A stretch of DNA of 64,000 nt, from NCBI GenBank assembly GCA_019347675.1, contig JAHWKW010000002.1, positions 62,001-126,000 on the forward strand. Reading direction: 5' to 3'. The DNA comes from Actinomycetota bacterium (GTDB taxonomy: Bacteria > Actinomycetota > Nitriliruptoria > Nitriliruptorales > JAHWKO01). Positions 10,088 to 19,279 of this stretch are shown one piece after another. The notes below the pieces were generated by a model. It ran no database searches, was not told the origin of the DNA, and saw nothing but the letters and a program-made list of their open reading frames with translations. How positions within the stretch are numbered: position 1 is the stretch's first letter; every line of letters begins with the position of its first letter. Position numbers and translations under genes: made by a program.

Positions 10088-11275
10088 CTACGCGCCGGTC
10101 CGGGCGGTCGGCAGCGCAGGTGCCGTCGGCGCCAGCACGCGCGGGGCGTGCGCGAGGACGAGCGCCACCGCGGTGGCGACGGCGAGGTTGCCGGTGGCCA
10201 GCCCGATGCCGCCAGCCACGAGGGCATGGGTCAAGTCGCGTCCCCGGAGGTCGGCGACGAGGAGCGCGTGGCGCAGGCCGGCGTAGGCGAGGAACCCACC
10301 GAGCGCCCAGACCGGCAGGGCCCCGAACAACGCGAGCACCTGTCGGGGGAGGGTGATGCCGACGACGAGGAGAGTTGCGCCTAGCACGACGTTCATACCG
10401 GCGTTGCGCGCACCGAGCCGCACGTGCGCCGTGAAGCCGCTCGAGCCGTGGCACATCGGCATCCCGCCGAGGAAGGCCGAGCCGACGTTCGCCAATCCGG
10501 CGGAGATCGCGACGCGCGACGGCGTCACCCGACCGGCGCGGTCGCCGAAGTGCTCGCGGGCGAGGTCACTCACCCCGACGACGGCGTTGCCGAACGTCAG
10601 CGGGAGCTGCGGCACGACGAGGAGCGCGAACGCCGCCGGGAGCGCCCCAAGGTCCGGCATCGCCGGCACCGGAATCGACGGCGAGATCACACCGAGCTGC
10701 GGTGCGGCGGCCGCCACCGAGACGACCGTGCCGACGGCGACGCCGGCGACCCCGGTCCCGTACCAACGGCGCCACGCGACCACCGCGACGACCGTCGTGG
10801 CGACGACGAGCAACCAGAGGCCCCGCGCGGGCGGCGGCGGCCTGGTGAACACCGGCGGCGGAGCCGCGACGAGCCGCAGCGCCGACAGCACCAGCAGGCC
10901 TCCCACCCCCAACTGCAGCGAGCGGATCACGGGCTTGGTGAACCACGCGGCAAGCCGTGGGGTCCACCCGGTCGCCGTCAGCAGCAGCAGGCAGACCCCG
11001 ACGAGCAGCCCGCCGGCGTGCACGAGATCGGCGGACAGGCCCTGACCAACGGCGATGGCGGTGAGCGCCTTCAGGGGCTGAACCGGCCACGGCAGCCGGA
11101 AGCGGAGTCCCGACAGGATCACAAGGAGCCCTGCTGCGACGAGCACCGGTCCGGGGCGCAGGCCGTTCACGACGATGAGGGCGGCGCTGAGCGGGACGAA
11201 CACCCCGAGATCGGCGACCGCGCCGGACAGGTCACCGACCGTGGGTCGCACGGACCTGCCGACGGTGGGCGTCAT
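10088..11275 (-). CDS. MOT1-type molybdate transporter
   Basis: Multi-pass membrane protein of about 395 residues with the GDLSGAVADLGVFVPL opening and a LPWPVQPLKALTAIAVGQGL segment that mark the MOT1 family, relatives of SulP sulfate carriers that take up molybdate. It has roughly ten hydrophobic segments. Sitting inside the cofactor operon (start overlapping the moaDE stop by four bases) supports molybdate as substrate; sulfate cannot be excluded. No modABC genes are in the window. Confidence 0.85.
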   Translation of the reverse strand: MTPTVGRSVRPTVGDLSGAVADLGVFVPLSAALIVVNGLRPGPVLVAAGLLVILSGLRFRLPWPVQPLKALTAIAVGQGLSADLVHAGGLLVGVCLLLLTATGWTPRLAAWFTKPVIRSLQLGVGGLLVLSALRLVAAPPPVFTRPPPPARGLWLLVVATTVVAVVAWRRWYGTGVAGVAVGTVVSVAAAAPQLGVISPSIPVPAMPDLGALPAAFALLVVPQLPLTFGNAVVGVSDLAREHFGDRAGRVTPSRVAISAGLANVGSAFLGGMPMCHGSSGFTAHVRLGARNAGMNVVLGATLLVVGITLPRQVLALFGALPVWALGGFLAYAGLRHALLVADLRGRDLTHALVAGGIGLATGNLAVATAVALVLAHAPRVLAPTAPALPTARTGA

Positions 11276-11961
11276 CGTTGCTCGTCGTCGACGCCGACCC
11301 ACCGTGCGCCGTCGGCGGCGACCTCACGCTTCCAGACGGGGACGCGGTCCTTCACCGCCTCGAGCGCGTACCGGCATGCCTGGAAGGCCTCCTGGCGGTG
11401 CGGAGCCGAGCAGGCGACCGCGACGGTGTGGGCACCCACCGGCAGGTCACCGACCGCGTGGACCATCGCCACGCCGCGCACGGCCGGCCACCGCTGGATG
11501 ACCTCCTCCGCGATGGTGCGCATCGTCGCCGTCGCCATCTCCCCGTACGAGCTGTACTCGAGGCGCTCCACCGCGGAGAACCACTCCGAGTGGTTACGGA
11601 CGGTCCCGAGGAACAGCACCGTGGCACCGGCCGCATCCGAAGACACGGCCGACAGCACCTCGTCGACGGGCAGGTCCGCGTCGCGGACGTCGACGAGCAC
11701 CCGCGGGTCATCGTCCGCACCACCGGCGACCGGTGGGAGGACCGCGATCTCGTCACCGTCGCTGATCGGGAGCCCGTCGGAGGCGATCTCGAGGTTGACC
11801 GCGACCTGCGACCGCTCCACGATCGCGGCCGCGTCCGGTAGCCGCCGGCTGAGCTTCGCGATGAGCTCGCCGACGGTGACGACGCCTTCGACGTCGATGT
11901 GGAGCTCGCGGGCGCCGGCGCGCTCCGCGAGAGCCCCGAACAGCCGCACCCGCAGTGTCAC
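11272..11961 (-). CDS. Molybdopterin synthase, MoaD-MoaE fusion
   Basis: Both subunits of molybdopterin synthase in one 229-residue chain. Residues 1-81 are the ubiquitin-like MoaD, ending LPPVAGG at 75-81; residues from about 87 on are MoaE, with LGTVRNHSEW, VHAVGDLPVGAHTV and CSAPHRQEAFQACRYALEAVKDRVPVWKRE holding the family active-site lysines. Free MoaD must end in Gly-Gly to be thiocarboxylated, so here the pair is internal. The M. tuberculosis homologue MoaX is known to be cleaved after this glycine, and I infer the same. Overlaps mogA upstream and the transporter downstream by four bases each. Confidence 0.93.
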   Translation of the reverse strand: MTLRVRLFGALAERAGARELHIDVEGVVTVGELIAKLSRRLPDAAAIVERSQVAVNLEIASDGLPISDGDEIAVLPPVAGGADDDPRVLVDVRDADLPVDEVLSAVSSDAAGATVLFLGTVRNHSEWFSAVERLEYSSYGEMATATMRTIAEEVIQRWPAVRGVAMVHAVGDLPVGAHTVAVACSAPHRQEAFQACRYALEAVKDRVPVWKREVAADGARWVGVDDEQR

Positions 11962-12467
11962 GTCGTGGTCTCCGCCCGGTGCGCGGTCTCCCCCGCCAGC
12001 AGCTGGAGAGCGTGCGGGACGGTGCCGAGGACCGCGGTGAGCGACTCGCGGGCCCCGCGCACGCTGCCGGGGAGGTTGACCACCAAGGTCGTACCGATGG
12101 TGCCGGCGCGTCCCCGGGACAGGTCCGCCAGCGGCGTGGAGACCCGGCCAGCGGCGCGCATCGCCTCGGCGAGTCCCGGCACCTCACGGTCGACGACGTC
12201 CCCGGTCGCCTCAGGGGTGACGTCCCTCGGTCCGAGGCCGGTGCCGCCCGTGGTCACCACGAGGCAGGCGAGGTCGGCCAGTTCGGTCAGGTCACGGACG
12301 ATGCTGGCCCGTTGGTCGGCGACCGTGCGGCGCGCGACCACCTCGAACCCGGCGTGCTCGAGCAGTTCCACGACGGTGTCACCGGAGCGGTCCTCCCGCG
12401 TCCCGGCCGCGACGCCGTCGCTCACCGTGAGCACCGCGGCCGTCCGTGTCGGGCTCACCGGGGCCAC
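11958..12467 (-). CDS. mogA: Molybdopterin adenylyltransferase (MogA/MoaB type)
   Basis: Adenylylates molybdopterin before MoeA inserts the metal. The 169-residue chain fits the MogA/MoaB family. Seen: AVLTVSDGVAAGTREDRSG near the N terminus, VVTTGGTGLGPRDVTPEAT at about residues 70-88 (the molybdopterin-binding GGTG and DVTPEA motif) and VVNLPGSVRGARESL near the end. MoaB and MogA cannot be told apart by eye; I use mogA for function. It overlaps moaDE and follows the NrfD-like gene by 10 bp. Confidence 0.92.
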   Translation of the reverse strand: MAPVSPTRTAAVLTVSDGVAAGTREDRSGDTVVELLEHAGFEVVARRTVADQRASIVRDLTELADLACLVVTTGGTGLGPRDVTPEATGDVVDREVPGLAEAMRAAGRVSTPLADLSRGRAGTIGTTLVVNLPGSVRGARESLTAVLGTVPHALQLLAGETAHRAETTT

Positions 12468-12477
12468 GTGACGCCCG

Positions 12478-13653
12478 TCAGCGTGTCGGCTCGGGCAGTG
12501 CGCGGCGGTTGCCGGCGCCGACGACCGCGGGACGGTCGGTGACCTGGGCGGCGCCGTGCCCGGCGCGCTGGTGGCGGAACGTCGCCCGCGGATCGCGGGC
12601 GGAGCGTGTCCCGGCGTGGAAGACGGCGAACCGCAGGCTCACCGTTCCCATCGTTCCCGCCACCCCCGCCACCGCACGGTTGAGGCGCGACGAGCCCGGC
12701 AGCAAGCGCAGCGCGAGGCTCGTCGCGGTCGCTGCCTTCGCCAGGCGCCACATCGCCCCTGATGCGCCGTCGTGGTACGGCTCCCCCACCTGCTCCCGAT
12801 CGGCCTGCTTCTCGACGAACTTCCCGAGCAGCAACTCACCGAGCGCGCCGACGATACCGAAGTTGCGGACGACACGGCTCTCCTCATCGTTGAGGTCCAT
12901 CAGATCCAAGGCGGATGCCGCGGCGAGCACCGCCGAGGCCATGAACAGCGGCGGGAGGCTGCGGCGCGCGCACTGCCAGGCGGGTACCGCGGTGTTCGCG
13001 ACGAGCACGCCCGTGTAGCCCGCGAGTGGCGGACCCAGCAGCCCCGCCCCGATGGTCGTGCCATCCTCGACGAGACCGAATATCCGCCGCGAACCGTGGC
13101 CGTCGAGCCGCGAGCGCAGCAACCGTGCGGCGACGGCCGCCGAGCCCAGCCCGGCGCTGGCAGCCAGCACCCACGATCCGACGCTCATCGGTGACGTCGG
13201 CCGGAAGACACGGAGCATGTTCAGGAAGCGCTTCGGGCGTCCGAGGTCCTCGATGAGCAGGCCCGTGCCGACCGTCGTCCCGAGTGCGGCCATCCACCGG
13301 CAGCGGTCCACCAGACCGACGAGCTCATCGTCGGAGCGTGCCACCGCGGCCAGCAGCGCCGCCGCGCCGGCCAGGCCCCCGACGTAGAAGTACGCCGGCA
13401 CCGACCAGATCCACACCGGCTCCTTCAGCACCGGTCGGTCGAAGTAGGTGACGTCACCGGTTGCGGCAGCCCGACCGTCGGCCGACGGCTTGCGATGCCA
13501 GACGTCGTAGGGCGACGGGCCGGCGAGCTCGTCACCGTGGGCACGGGTCCCGGGCTCGATCCGCATCCGAGAGCCGACACCTTCGAGTACGCCGACCTGC
13601 GGATCGATGTCCCGACGCTGGCCCGTCGTGCCGACCGGTCCGTCGCTGGTCAC
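12478..13653 (-). CDS. NrfD/PsrC-like membrane subunit of formate dehydrogenase
   Basis: Integral membrane protein of 391 residues, likely the quinone-reactive subunit that takes electrons from FdhB. After an about 80-residue hydrophilic lead the KEPVWIWSVPAYFYVGGLAGA segment begins, typical of NrfD/PsrC proteins, followed by about eight membrane helices, including LGRPKRFLNMLRVFRPTSPMS, another family mark. The start overlaps the fdhB stop (ATGA). It replaces the cytochrome b gamma subunit of E. coli FDH-N. Direction of electron flow is inferred. Confidence 0.88.
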   Translation of the reverse strand: MTSDGPVGTTGQRRDIDPQVGVLEGVGSRMRIEPGTRAHGDELAGPSPYDVWHRKPSADGRAAATGDVTYFDRPVLKEPVWIWSVPAYFYVGGLAGAAALLAAVARSDDELVGLVDRCRWMAALGTTVGTGLLIEDLGRPKRFLNMLRVFRPTSPMSVGSWVLAASAGLGSAAVAARLLRSRLDGHGSRRIFGLVEDGTTIGAGLLGPPLAGYTGVLVANTAVPAWQCARRSLPPLFMASAVLAAASALDLMDLNDEESRVVRNFGIVGALGELLLGKFVEKQADREQVGEPYHDGASGAMWRLAKAATATSLALRLLPGSSRLNRAVAGVAGTMGTVSLRFAVFHAGTRSARDPRATFRHQRAGHGAAQVTDRPAVVGAGNRRALPEPTR

Positions 13654-14441
13654 GACGACCTCCTCGCCGCGAGCACCGCACCGACCGCCGCGGCGAGCAT
13701 GCCGACCGTCCCCGCAGCGACCCCCGCCCAGGACTGGAGCTGCTTCTTCGTGGGCACCACCGGATCCGGTGGGAGGTTGTACACCTCGGGCTCGTCCACG
13801 AGCAGGAAGAAGGCGTTCAGCCCCTCCGTGCCCGGCTGGTTCGCCACGTCGACCCCGTACAGGTACGCCTCGGTCACCCCCCGCCCGTGGAGCGTCTCGA
13901 CGCGTTCTGCAGCGATGACCCGTAGCTCATCGATGTCGCCGTAGATGATCGAGTCGGTGGGACACGCCTTGGAACATGCGGGTTCCATGCCGTCCTGGAG
14001 CCGGTCGTAGCAGAGCGTGCACTTCCAGGCGCGGCCGTCGTCGGGACGACGGTCGACGACCCCGAAGGGGCAGGCCGGGATGCAGTACCCGCAGCCGTTG
14101 CAGACGTCGGGCTGGATGAACACCGAGTCGAACTCCGTGCGCACGATCGCGCCGGTGGGACAGACCTCCAGGCAGCCCGCCCGCTCGCAGTGCTTGCAAA
14201 CGTCCGACATGAGCAGCCACGAGAAGTCGCCGAACCCGGTGGACTGCCCGGACAGCGGCACCGGCCGTTCGACGAACGCGACGTGACGCCAAGTGGTCGC
14301 ACCCAGGTCGAGCGTGTTGTCGTAGCTCATCCCTGTGAAGAAGAAGCCGTCGTCGGGGAGTTGGTTCCACTGCTTGCAGGCGACCTCGCACGCCTTGCAG
14401 CCGATGCAGACGGTGGTGTCGGTGAAGAATCCCGTCGCCAT
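13650..14441 (-). CDS. fdhB: Formate dehydrogenase iron-sulfur subunit
   Basis: Electron-transfer subunit with four [4Fe-4S] clusters between FdhA and the membrane. Seen: CIGCKACEVACKQWNQ at the N terminus, CKHCERAGCLEVCPTGAI, CNGCGYCIPACPFGV and CTLCYDRLQDG with CSKACPTDSI, four cysteine quartets in the order of the DMSO-reductase/FdnH family. Residues about 230-260 form one C-terminal membrane helix (AGVAAGTVGMLAAAVGAVLAA), placing it on the membrane. It lies 42 bp after fdhA and overlaps the NrfD-like gene by four bases. Confidence 0.95.
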   Translation of the reverse strand: MATGFFTDTTVCIGCKACEVACKQWNQLPDDGFFFTGMSYDNTLDLGATTWRHVAFVERPVPLSGQSTGFGDFSWLLMSDVCKHCERAGCLEVCPTGAIVRTEFDSVFIQPDVCNGCGYCIPACPFGVVDRRPDDGRAWKCTLCYDRLQDGMEPACSKACPTDSIIYGDIDELRVIAAERVETLHGRGVTEAYLYGVDVANQPGTEGLNAFFLLVDEPEVYNLPPDPVVPTKKQLQSWAGVAAGTVGMLAAAVGAVLAARRSS

Positions 14442-14482
14442 GTCACCCGTCCTTCACGTCGGGGCAGCGGTCGGGACCCATG

Positions 14483-17400
14483 TCAGAAGTCCTCGAACTG
14501 CTGGCTCTGCCCGCTGCGCAGCCCATGGCGGGTCTCGGGCTTGGTGCCGCGCACCGCGTCGGCGTCGCGGCCCTCGCCGGGGTCGGCCCTGGGTCCGCCG
14601 AGGGGACCGGAGGTCGGGGCACGCCGCTTCCTGCTGCGGCGTCCCGGACGGATGTCGCAGGTGAGGGCCTTCGACTCCTGGATGGAGACGTTCGGGTCGG
14701 CGACGAAGCCGATGAGCTCGTTGACGACGTCGCCGGTGACCAGCCCGTGCGTCCCCCAGTGGTAGGGCAGTCCGACCTGGTGTACGACACGGTCTCGGCC
14801 TTTGCCCAACCGCAAGGGCCGGACGCGGTCGGTGACCAGCACGCGGCACTCGATCTCACCGCGTGCCGTGCGGATGGCGGCCCACCCGCCGTTCTCCAAC
14901 CGTCGTTCCAGGGCCAGCTCCGGTGAGACCTCGCAGAACAGCTCCGGCATGAGCTCGCTCAGCCACGCCACCCAGCGGCTCATCGCCCCGGCGGTGTGGT
15001 GCTCGGTGAGCCGGTACGTGGTCAGCACGAACGGGAAGTCGGGGTCGTCGACGTGGCGGTGGTAGGGGTTGTCGCGCCGGTTCCACTCGAGGCGAGCGGG
15101 GTTGGCCTTCTGCGCGTACAGCGGGTTGTCGAAGACGGACTCCTGGGGCTCGTAGTGCGTCGGCAGCGGGCCGTCCAGCAGCCCGGTCGGCACGTAGAGC
15201 CAGCCCTTGCCGTCGCTCTGCATGATGAACGGATCGTTGCCGGCGACCGCGTCCGTGCCGAGCGCCTCCGGGTCGGGGCGGAAGGAGGGCTTGCAGGTGG
15301 CCGGGAAGTCCGGCACGTCCTCGCCGACCCAGCGGCCATCGTGCTCTCCCCACCACACGTAGCGCTTGCGCTCCGACCACGGTCGGCCGTCGACGTCGGC
15401 CGACGCGCGGTTGTAGAGGATGCGGCGGTTGTCGGGCCAGGCCCAGGCCCACTCCGGGGCGACCCAGCTCTGCTCCGAGGCGGGCTTGCGCCGGGCGGTC
15501 TGGTTCACACCGCCGGCGAAGCAGCCCGAGTAGATCCAACAGCCGCAAGCCGTGGACCCGTCAGCCTCCAACGCATCGAAGTCGGGCACCATCTCGCCCG
15601 ACTCGACGACGTAGCCGTTGATCTCTTGGAGCACCGCCTCGGCGTCCGGCTCCGCGTCGTCATGCTCGGTCGGGTACTGCCAGGCCAGGTCGCGGATCGG
15701 GGCGTCCTCGGGGCGCTCCGAGGAGGCGTAGCGCTCCTTCAGCCGCCGGCCGAGGTGGTAGGCGAACCACAGCTCGCTGCGGCAGTCGCCGGGCGGACGG
15801 ATCGCCTGCTCCTTCCACTGCAGCAACCGCTGAGTGTTGGTGAACGTCCCCTGCTTCTCGGTGTGGGCGGCGCACGGGAAGAAGAACACCTCGGTGTCGA
15901 TGTCCTCCGGACGGACCTCCCCCCGGTCGATCTCGGGGGCGACCTTCCAGAACTCCGCCGTCTCCGTCGGCGCGAAGTCCCGCACCACGAGCCACTTCAG
16001 CTCGCGCAGACCCTTGCGGTGCAGCGCCCCGTGCATCGAACCGACCACCGGGTTCTCCCCGACGACGAGGTAGCCCTCGACATCCCCGTCGGCCATCGCG
16101 GCCACCGTGGCCATGTGCGAGTGGTCCCCGCCCATCCGTGGCAGGTGGTCGAAGCACCAGTCGTTCTCCGGCGTCGCCGCGTCGCCGAACCAGGCCTTCA
16201 GCAGCGAGACCGTGTAGCAGTCGAACTTCGCCCACCAGCCCATGCCCGACTGGTTGTGGCCGATGTAGTCATCGAGGGTGCGGTCGTAGGCCGCCTTCGG
16301 CATCGGCAGGTAGCCGGGCAGGATGTTGTACAATGTCGGGATATCCGTCGATCCCTGGATCGACGCGTGGCCCCGCAGCGCGAGGATCCCTCCTCCGGGA
16401 CGTCCGATGTTGCCCAGCAGAAGCTGGAGGATCGAGGCGGTGCGGATGTACTGCACCCCCTTCGAGTGCTGCGTCCATCCCACCGCGTAGCAGAACGCGC
16501 TCGTGCGCTCCCGTCCGGAGTTGTCGCACAGGGCCTCCGCGACCTCCACGAACTGGTCGTCGTCGATGCCGCAGATCTCGGCGACGACCTCCGGGGTGTA
16601 GCGGGCGAAGTGCCGTTTCACGATCTGGAAGACGCAGCGGGGATGTGCGAGGGTCTCGTCGCGTTCCGCCTCGTGGACCCGTTGACCACGCTGGGTCTCC
16701 GGTTCGCCGGCGAAGAGCTCACGCTCCCCCGCGGCCGGTTCGACGCTGATGTCCCCCGCGTACATCCAGGAACTTGGGTCGTACTGACCGCTCCTGGGAT
16801 CCCAGCCGCTGAACAGGCCGTTGAGGTCCTCGGTGTCACGGAACTCATCGGAGACAACCACCGGAGCGTTCGTGTACTCCACCACGTAGTCGCGGAAGAA
16901 CCGTTCGTTGTCGATGACGTACCGAACCAGCCCACCGAGGAAGGCGATGTCGGTCCCGGCACGGATGGGAACGTGCAGGTCGCAGACCGCGCTGGTCCGC
17001 GTGAACCGTGGGTCGACGTGGATGATCGTCGCACCGCGTCGCTTGGCCTCCATCACCCACTGGAACCCGACCGGATGGCACTCGGCCATGTTCGAACCCT
17101 GGATGACGATGCAGTCGCTGTTCTGCAGATCCTGCTGGAAGGTCGTCGCACCGCCCCGACCGAAGGAGGTCCCCAGACCGGGGACCGTGGACGAGTGTCA
17201 TATCCGCGCCTGATTCTCGATCTGCAACGCACCGAGCGCGGTGTAGAGCTTCTTCAGCAGGTAGTTCTCTTCGTTGTCCAGCGTCGCCCCACCGATGTGG
17301 GCGAAACCGAGCGTGCGGCGCAGGGGCGTGCCGTCGGCGTCCTCCCACCGCAGCGTTCGGTCACGGGTGTCCCTGATACGGTCGGCGACCATGTCCATGG

Positions 17401-17770
17401 CGGTGTCGAGGTCGATCTCCTCCCACTCGGTCGCGCCGGGGCGCCGGTACAGCACGGTGTGCACGCGGTGGGCACCCGTGACCAACTGGAAGGTCGCCGC
17501 CCCCTTCGGGCAGAGCTTGCCGAGCGAGATGGGCGAGTCGGGGTCGCCCTCGATGTCGGTGATCCGACCGCCCTGGACGTAGACGACCTGACCGCAACCG
17601 ACCCCGCAGTACGGGCAGATGGTGCGTCTCACCTCATCGGCGTTGCGGGTCCGAGCCACCGTCTGGCGGCCGGACATCGCCGTGGCGCCCAGCCCCAACA
17701 GATCCCGCTGGCGGACCTGGCGCAGCACCGGCCAAGCCAGAACCGTGTCCCGCCAACCCGAAGCGCCCAT
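14483..17770 (-). CDS. fdhA: Formate dehydrogenase alpha subunit with in-frame UGA (selenocysteine)
   Basis: Oxidises formate to CO2 at a molybdenum centre. The gene reads through one in-frame TGA at 17200-17198 (codon 191): upstream ends ALQIENQARI, downstream continues HSSTVPGLG, then NMAECHPVGFQWVMEAKRR. This is exactly where the family has selenocysteine or cysteine, so I read 1095 residues with Sec191. The N-terminal cluster is CPYCGVGC with a fourth cysteine in LGKLCPKG (residues 52-87). I see no twin-arginine signal, and the N terminus (SGWRDTVLAWPVLRQVRQRD) fits actinobacterial homologues as I recall them, so the site probably faces the cytoplasm. A SECIS-like hairpin follows the UGA. 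It heads the nine-gene operon. Confidence 0.93.
17168..17200 (-). promoter_or_regulatory. fdhA: Bacterial SECIS-like hairpin after the fdhA UGA
   Basis: The mRNA reads UGA, eleven bases, then GGUCCCCGGUCUGGGGACC, a perfect 7-bp stem with loop GGUCU. Counting U of UGA as 1, the loop G23 and U24 and the stem U17 fall on the same numbers as in the E. coli fdhF element, where these bases contact SelB; E. coli also has GGUCU there. In E. coli U17 is bulged, here it can pair. The codons of the loop encode Gly-Leu as in E. coli FdhF. Recalled from knowledge, not searched. Confidence 0.85.
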
Positions 17771-18184
17771 GTGAACCTACGCGGCCTCCCCTGCAGGCGA
17801 CCGTAAGCACATCTGGCACCGCCAAGCAAGAGTGCGGTTTCCGTCCGTTACGAGCGGGCGACCCGGTTCGTGCGCTCGGACGCAGATCCCATCACAGTCA
17901 AGGGTGCGGTCTCCGACACCCGCAGCGCATGGACCTCGACTTCGACGACGCCGACCACTGCGGGTGCGGTCCACGGGTCCCGCGCGACGTCCCGCACCGC
18001 CCCGACCACGGAGAATCGGTTCAAAGGTCCTCGTCCGCGTCGGCGAGCGCCTCGAGCCGAACAACGCCGCCCGCCGGACACTGCCCACACAACGAGGTTG
18101 TTGGTCGCGGCCAGCGAGCGAGTCGGGACGCGATCCCGTTGTCTCCTGCGCTGCAGGGAGCGCCCCAGACGCAGAACACCGCCG
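17771..18184. other. Gene-poor stretch upstream of fdhA
   Basis: About 410 bp between the end of the sulfite-oxidase-like gene and the fdhA start. I find no recognisable protein, no tRNA for selenocysteine and no clear -35/-10 pair; short frames on both strands are Arg/Pro/Ser-rich and not convincing. It must hold the fdhA promoter, since the genes on either side run the same way and this is the only gap of size upstream of the operon. Confidence 0.5.
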
Positions 18185-19279
18185 TCAACAAGTGGTGATG
18201 TTGACGCGATGCCAGGAGTTGTTGACGTAACCCTTGAAGTTCCATACTGACGTCGGATGTTCCGGCTGGGTCTTGCCAGCCGCGTCCATGGCACGGACCG
18301 AGATCTCTTGGTTACCCGGGGACAGGTCGCGGTCGCCACCCCACAGCGTCCAACCCCACGTACCCGACCGGTGGAGCCGCGACGCCTCGCTCCAGGTGCG
18401 GCCACCGTCGCTGGTCAACTCCACCCGCTCGACCCGCCGCCCTCCGCCTGCCACGGCATAGCCTTCGCACCGCATCGGGCCGGCTGGCGCGCGATCGCCG
18501 TCGGCGGGGCGGCAGATCACCGAGTTGATCGCCAGCTCGCCCAACACCGTGCCGTGCTCCCAACGCACGGTGGCGCCCGTGACTTCGGGAGGAAACAGGC
18601 GGTAGGCGCGTTGCTGGAAGTGGTTGGTCGACGGCTCCGCGCACGCCTCGACCCCGGCGAGCCATTTGACGCTGCGGGCTCCGATGTATCCGGGGACCAC
18701 GAGGCGCAGGGGGAAACCGTGCACCGGCGGAAGCGGTTCGCCGTTCATGCGATCGACGACGAGAACCTCGTCTCGCAGGGCCTTTTCAAGGGGGATCGAA
18801 CCCCCGAAGTGTTCGACCCGCCCATGTGCGTGGCGAACGAAGTCCAGTCCGGTGAGGGCCACGTGTCTCACATCGGCGGACAGCTCGGCGGCCGCGAGCA
18901 GGTCACGCAGGCGCCAACCCGACCAGCGCACGTTGGCGATGGCGTCGGGTCCCCAGGGGATCTCCAGCGGGATGTCCGCGAGCTGCATCAGCTCCCGCCG
19001 CCGGTTGCCGGCGCAGGAGAGCGCCGCGACCAGCTCCACCCGTTCGAAACGATCGGCGAGGATATCCAGAGACAGCTCCAGCGGCCGCCGTACCAATCCG
19101 CGCACCTGCAGGCGGTGTCTGTCAGCGTCGACGTGTGGGACCGCAGCGTGGTTGCGTACGTACACCATCGGGGTCGGGGTGATGAGATGGTCCGCGAGCC
19201 GGCCCAGTGGTGCGCCGACGTTGAGGGGGGTCTGCTGGTAGGCGGTAAGGTCCGGGGCCTTGCCGGCCGGCAAGCGCAT
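18185..19279 (-). CDS. Sulfite-oxidase-family molybdoenzyme
   Basis: A 364-residue oxidoreductase with the sulfite-oxidase molybdopterin fold (residues about 35-235) and a C-terminal Mo-co dimerisation domain (about 240-360). Seen: AALSCAGNRR with the molybdenum-ligating cysteine at 89, GGSIPLEKAL, MNGEPLPPVHGFPLR and VVPGYIGARSVKWL, all hallmarks, then VERVELTSDGGRTWSEA in the dimer domain. There is no export signal, so it should act in the cytoplasm, unlike typical SorA or YedY. ATG at 19279 is preceded by GGGAGAG. Needs molybdopterin from the neighbouring operon; substrate unproven. Confidence 0.9.
   Translation of the reverse strand: MRLPAGKAPDLTAYQQTPLNVGAPLGRLADHLITPTPMVYVRNHAAVPHVDADRHRLQVRGLVRRPLELSLDILADRFERVELVAALSCAGNRRRELMQLADIPLEIPWGPDAIANVRWSGWRLRDLLAAAELSADVRHVALTGLDFVRHAHGRVEHFGGSIPLEKALRDEVLVVDRMNGEPLPPVHGFPLRLVVPGYIGARSVKWLAGVEACAEPSTNHFQQRAYRLFPPEVTGATVRWEHGTVLGELAINSVICRPADGDRAPAGPMRCEGYAVAGGGRRVERVELTSDGGRTWSEASRLHRSGTWGWTLWGGDRDLSPGNQEISVRAMDAAGKTQPEHPTSVWNFKGYVNNSWHRVNITTC

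Noticed and set aside
17198-17200. TGA read as a nonsense mutation that makes fdhA a pseudogene
   Set aside because: It falls at the selenocysteine position, both halves keep all motifs, and a SECIS-like hairpin follows in register.
14996-17806. 936-codon plus-strand frame opposite fdhA
   Set aside because: Shadow of fdhA, whose cysteine and Sec motifs are clear on the minus strand.
18790-18805. tRNA-like T-arm GGGGGTTCGATCCCCC on the minus strand
   Set aside because: It lies inside the conserved FGGSIPLEK motif of the sulfite-oxidase-like gene; no anticodon arm or acceptor stem pairs around it.
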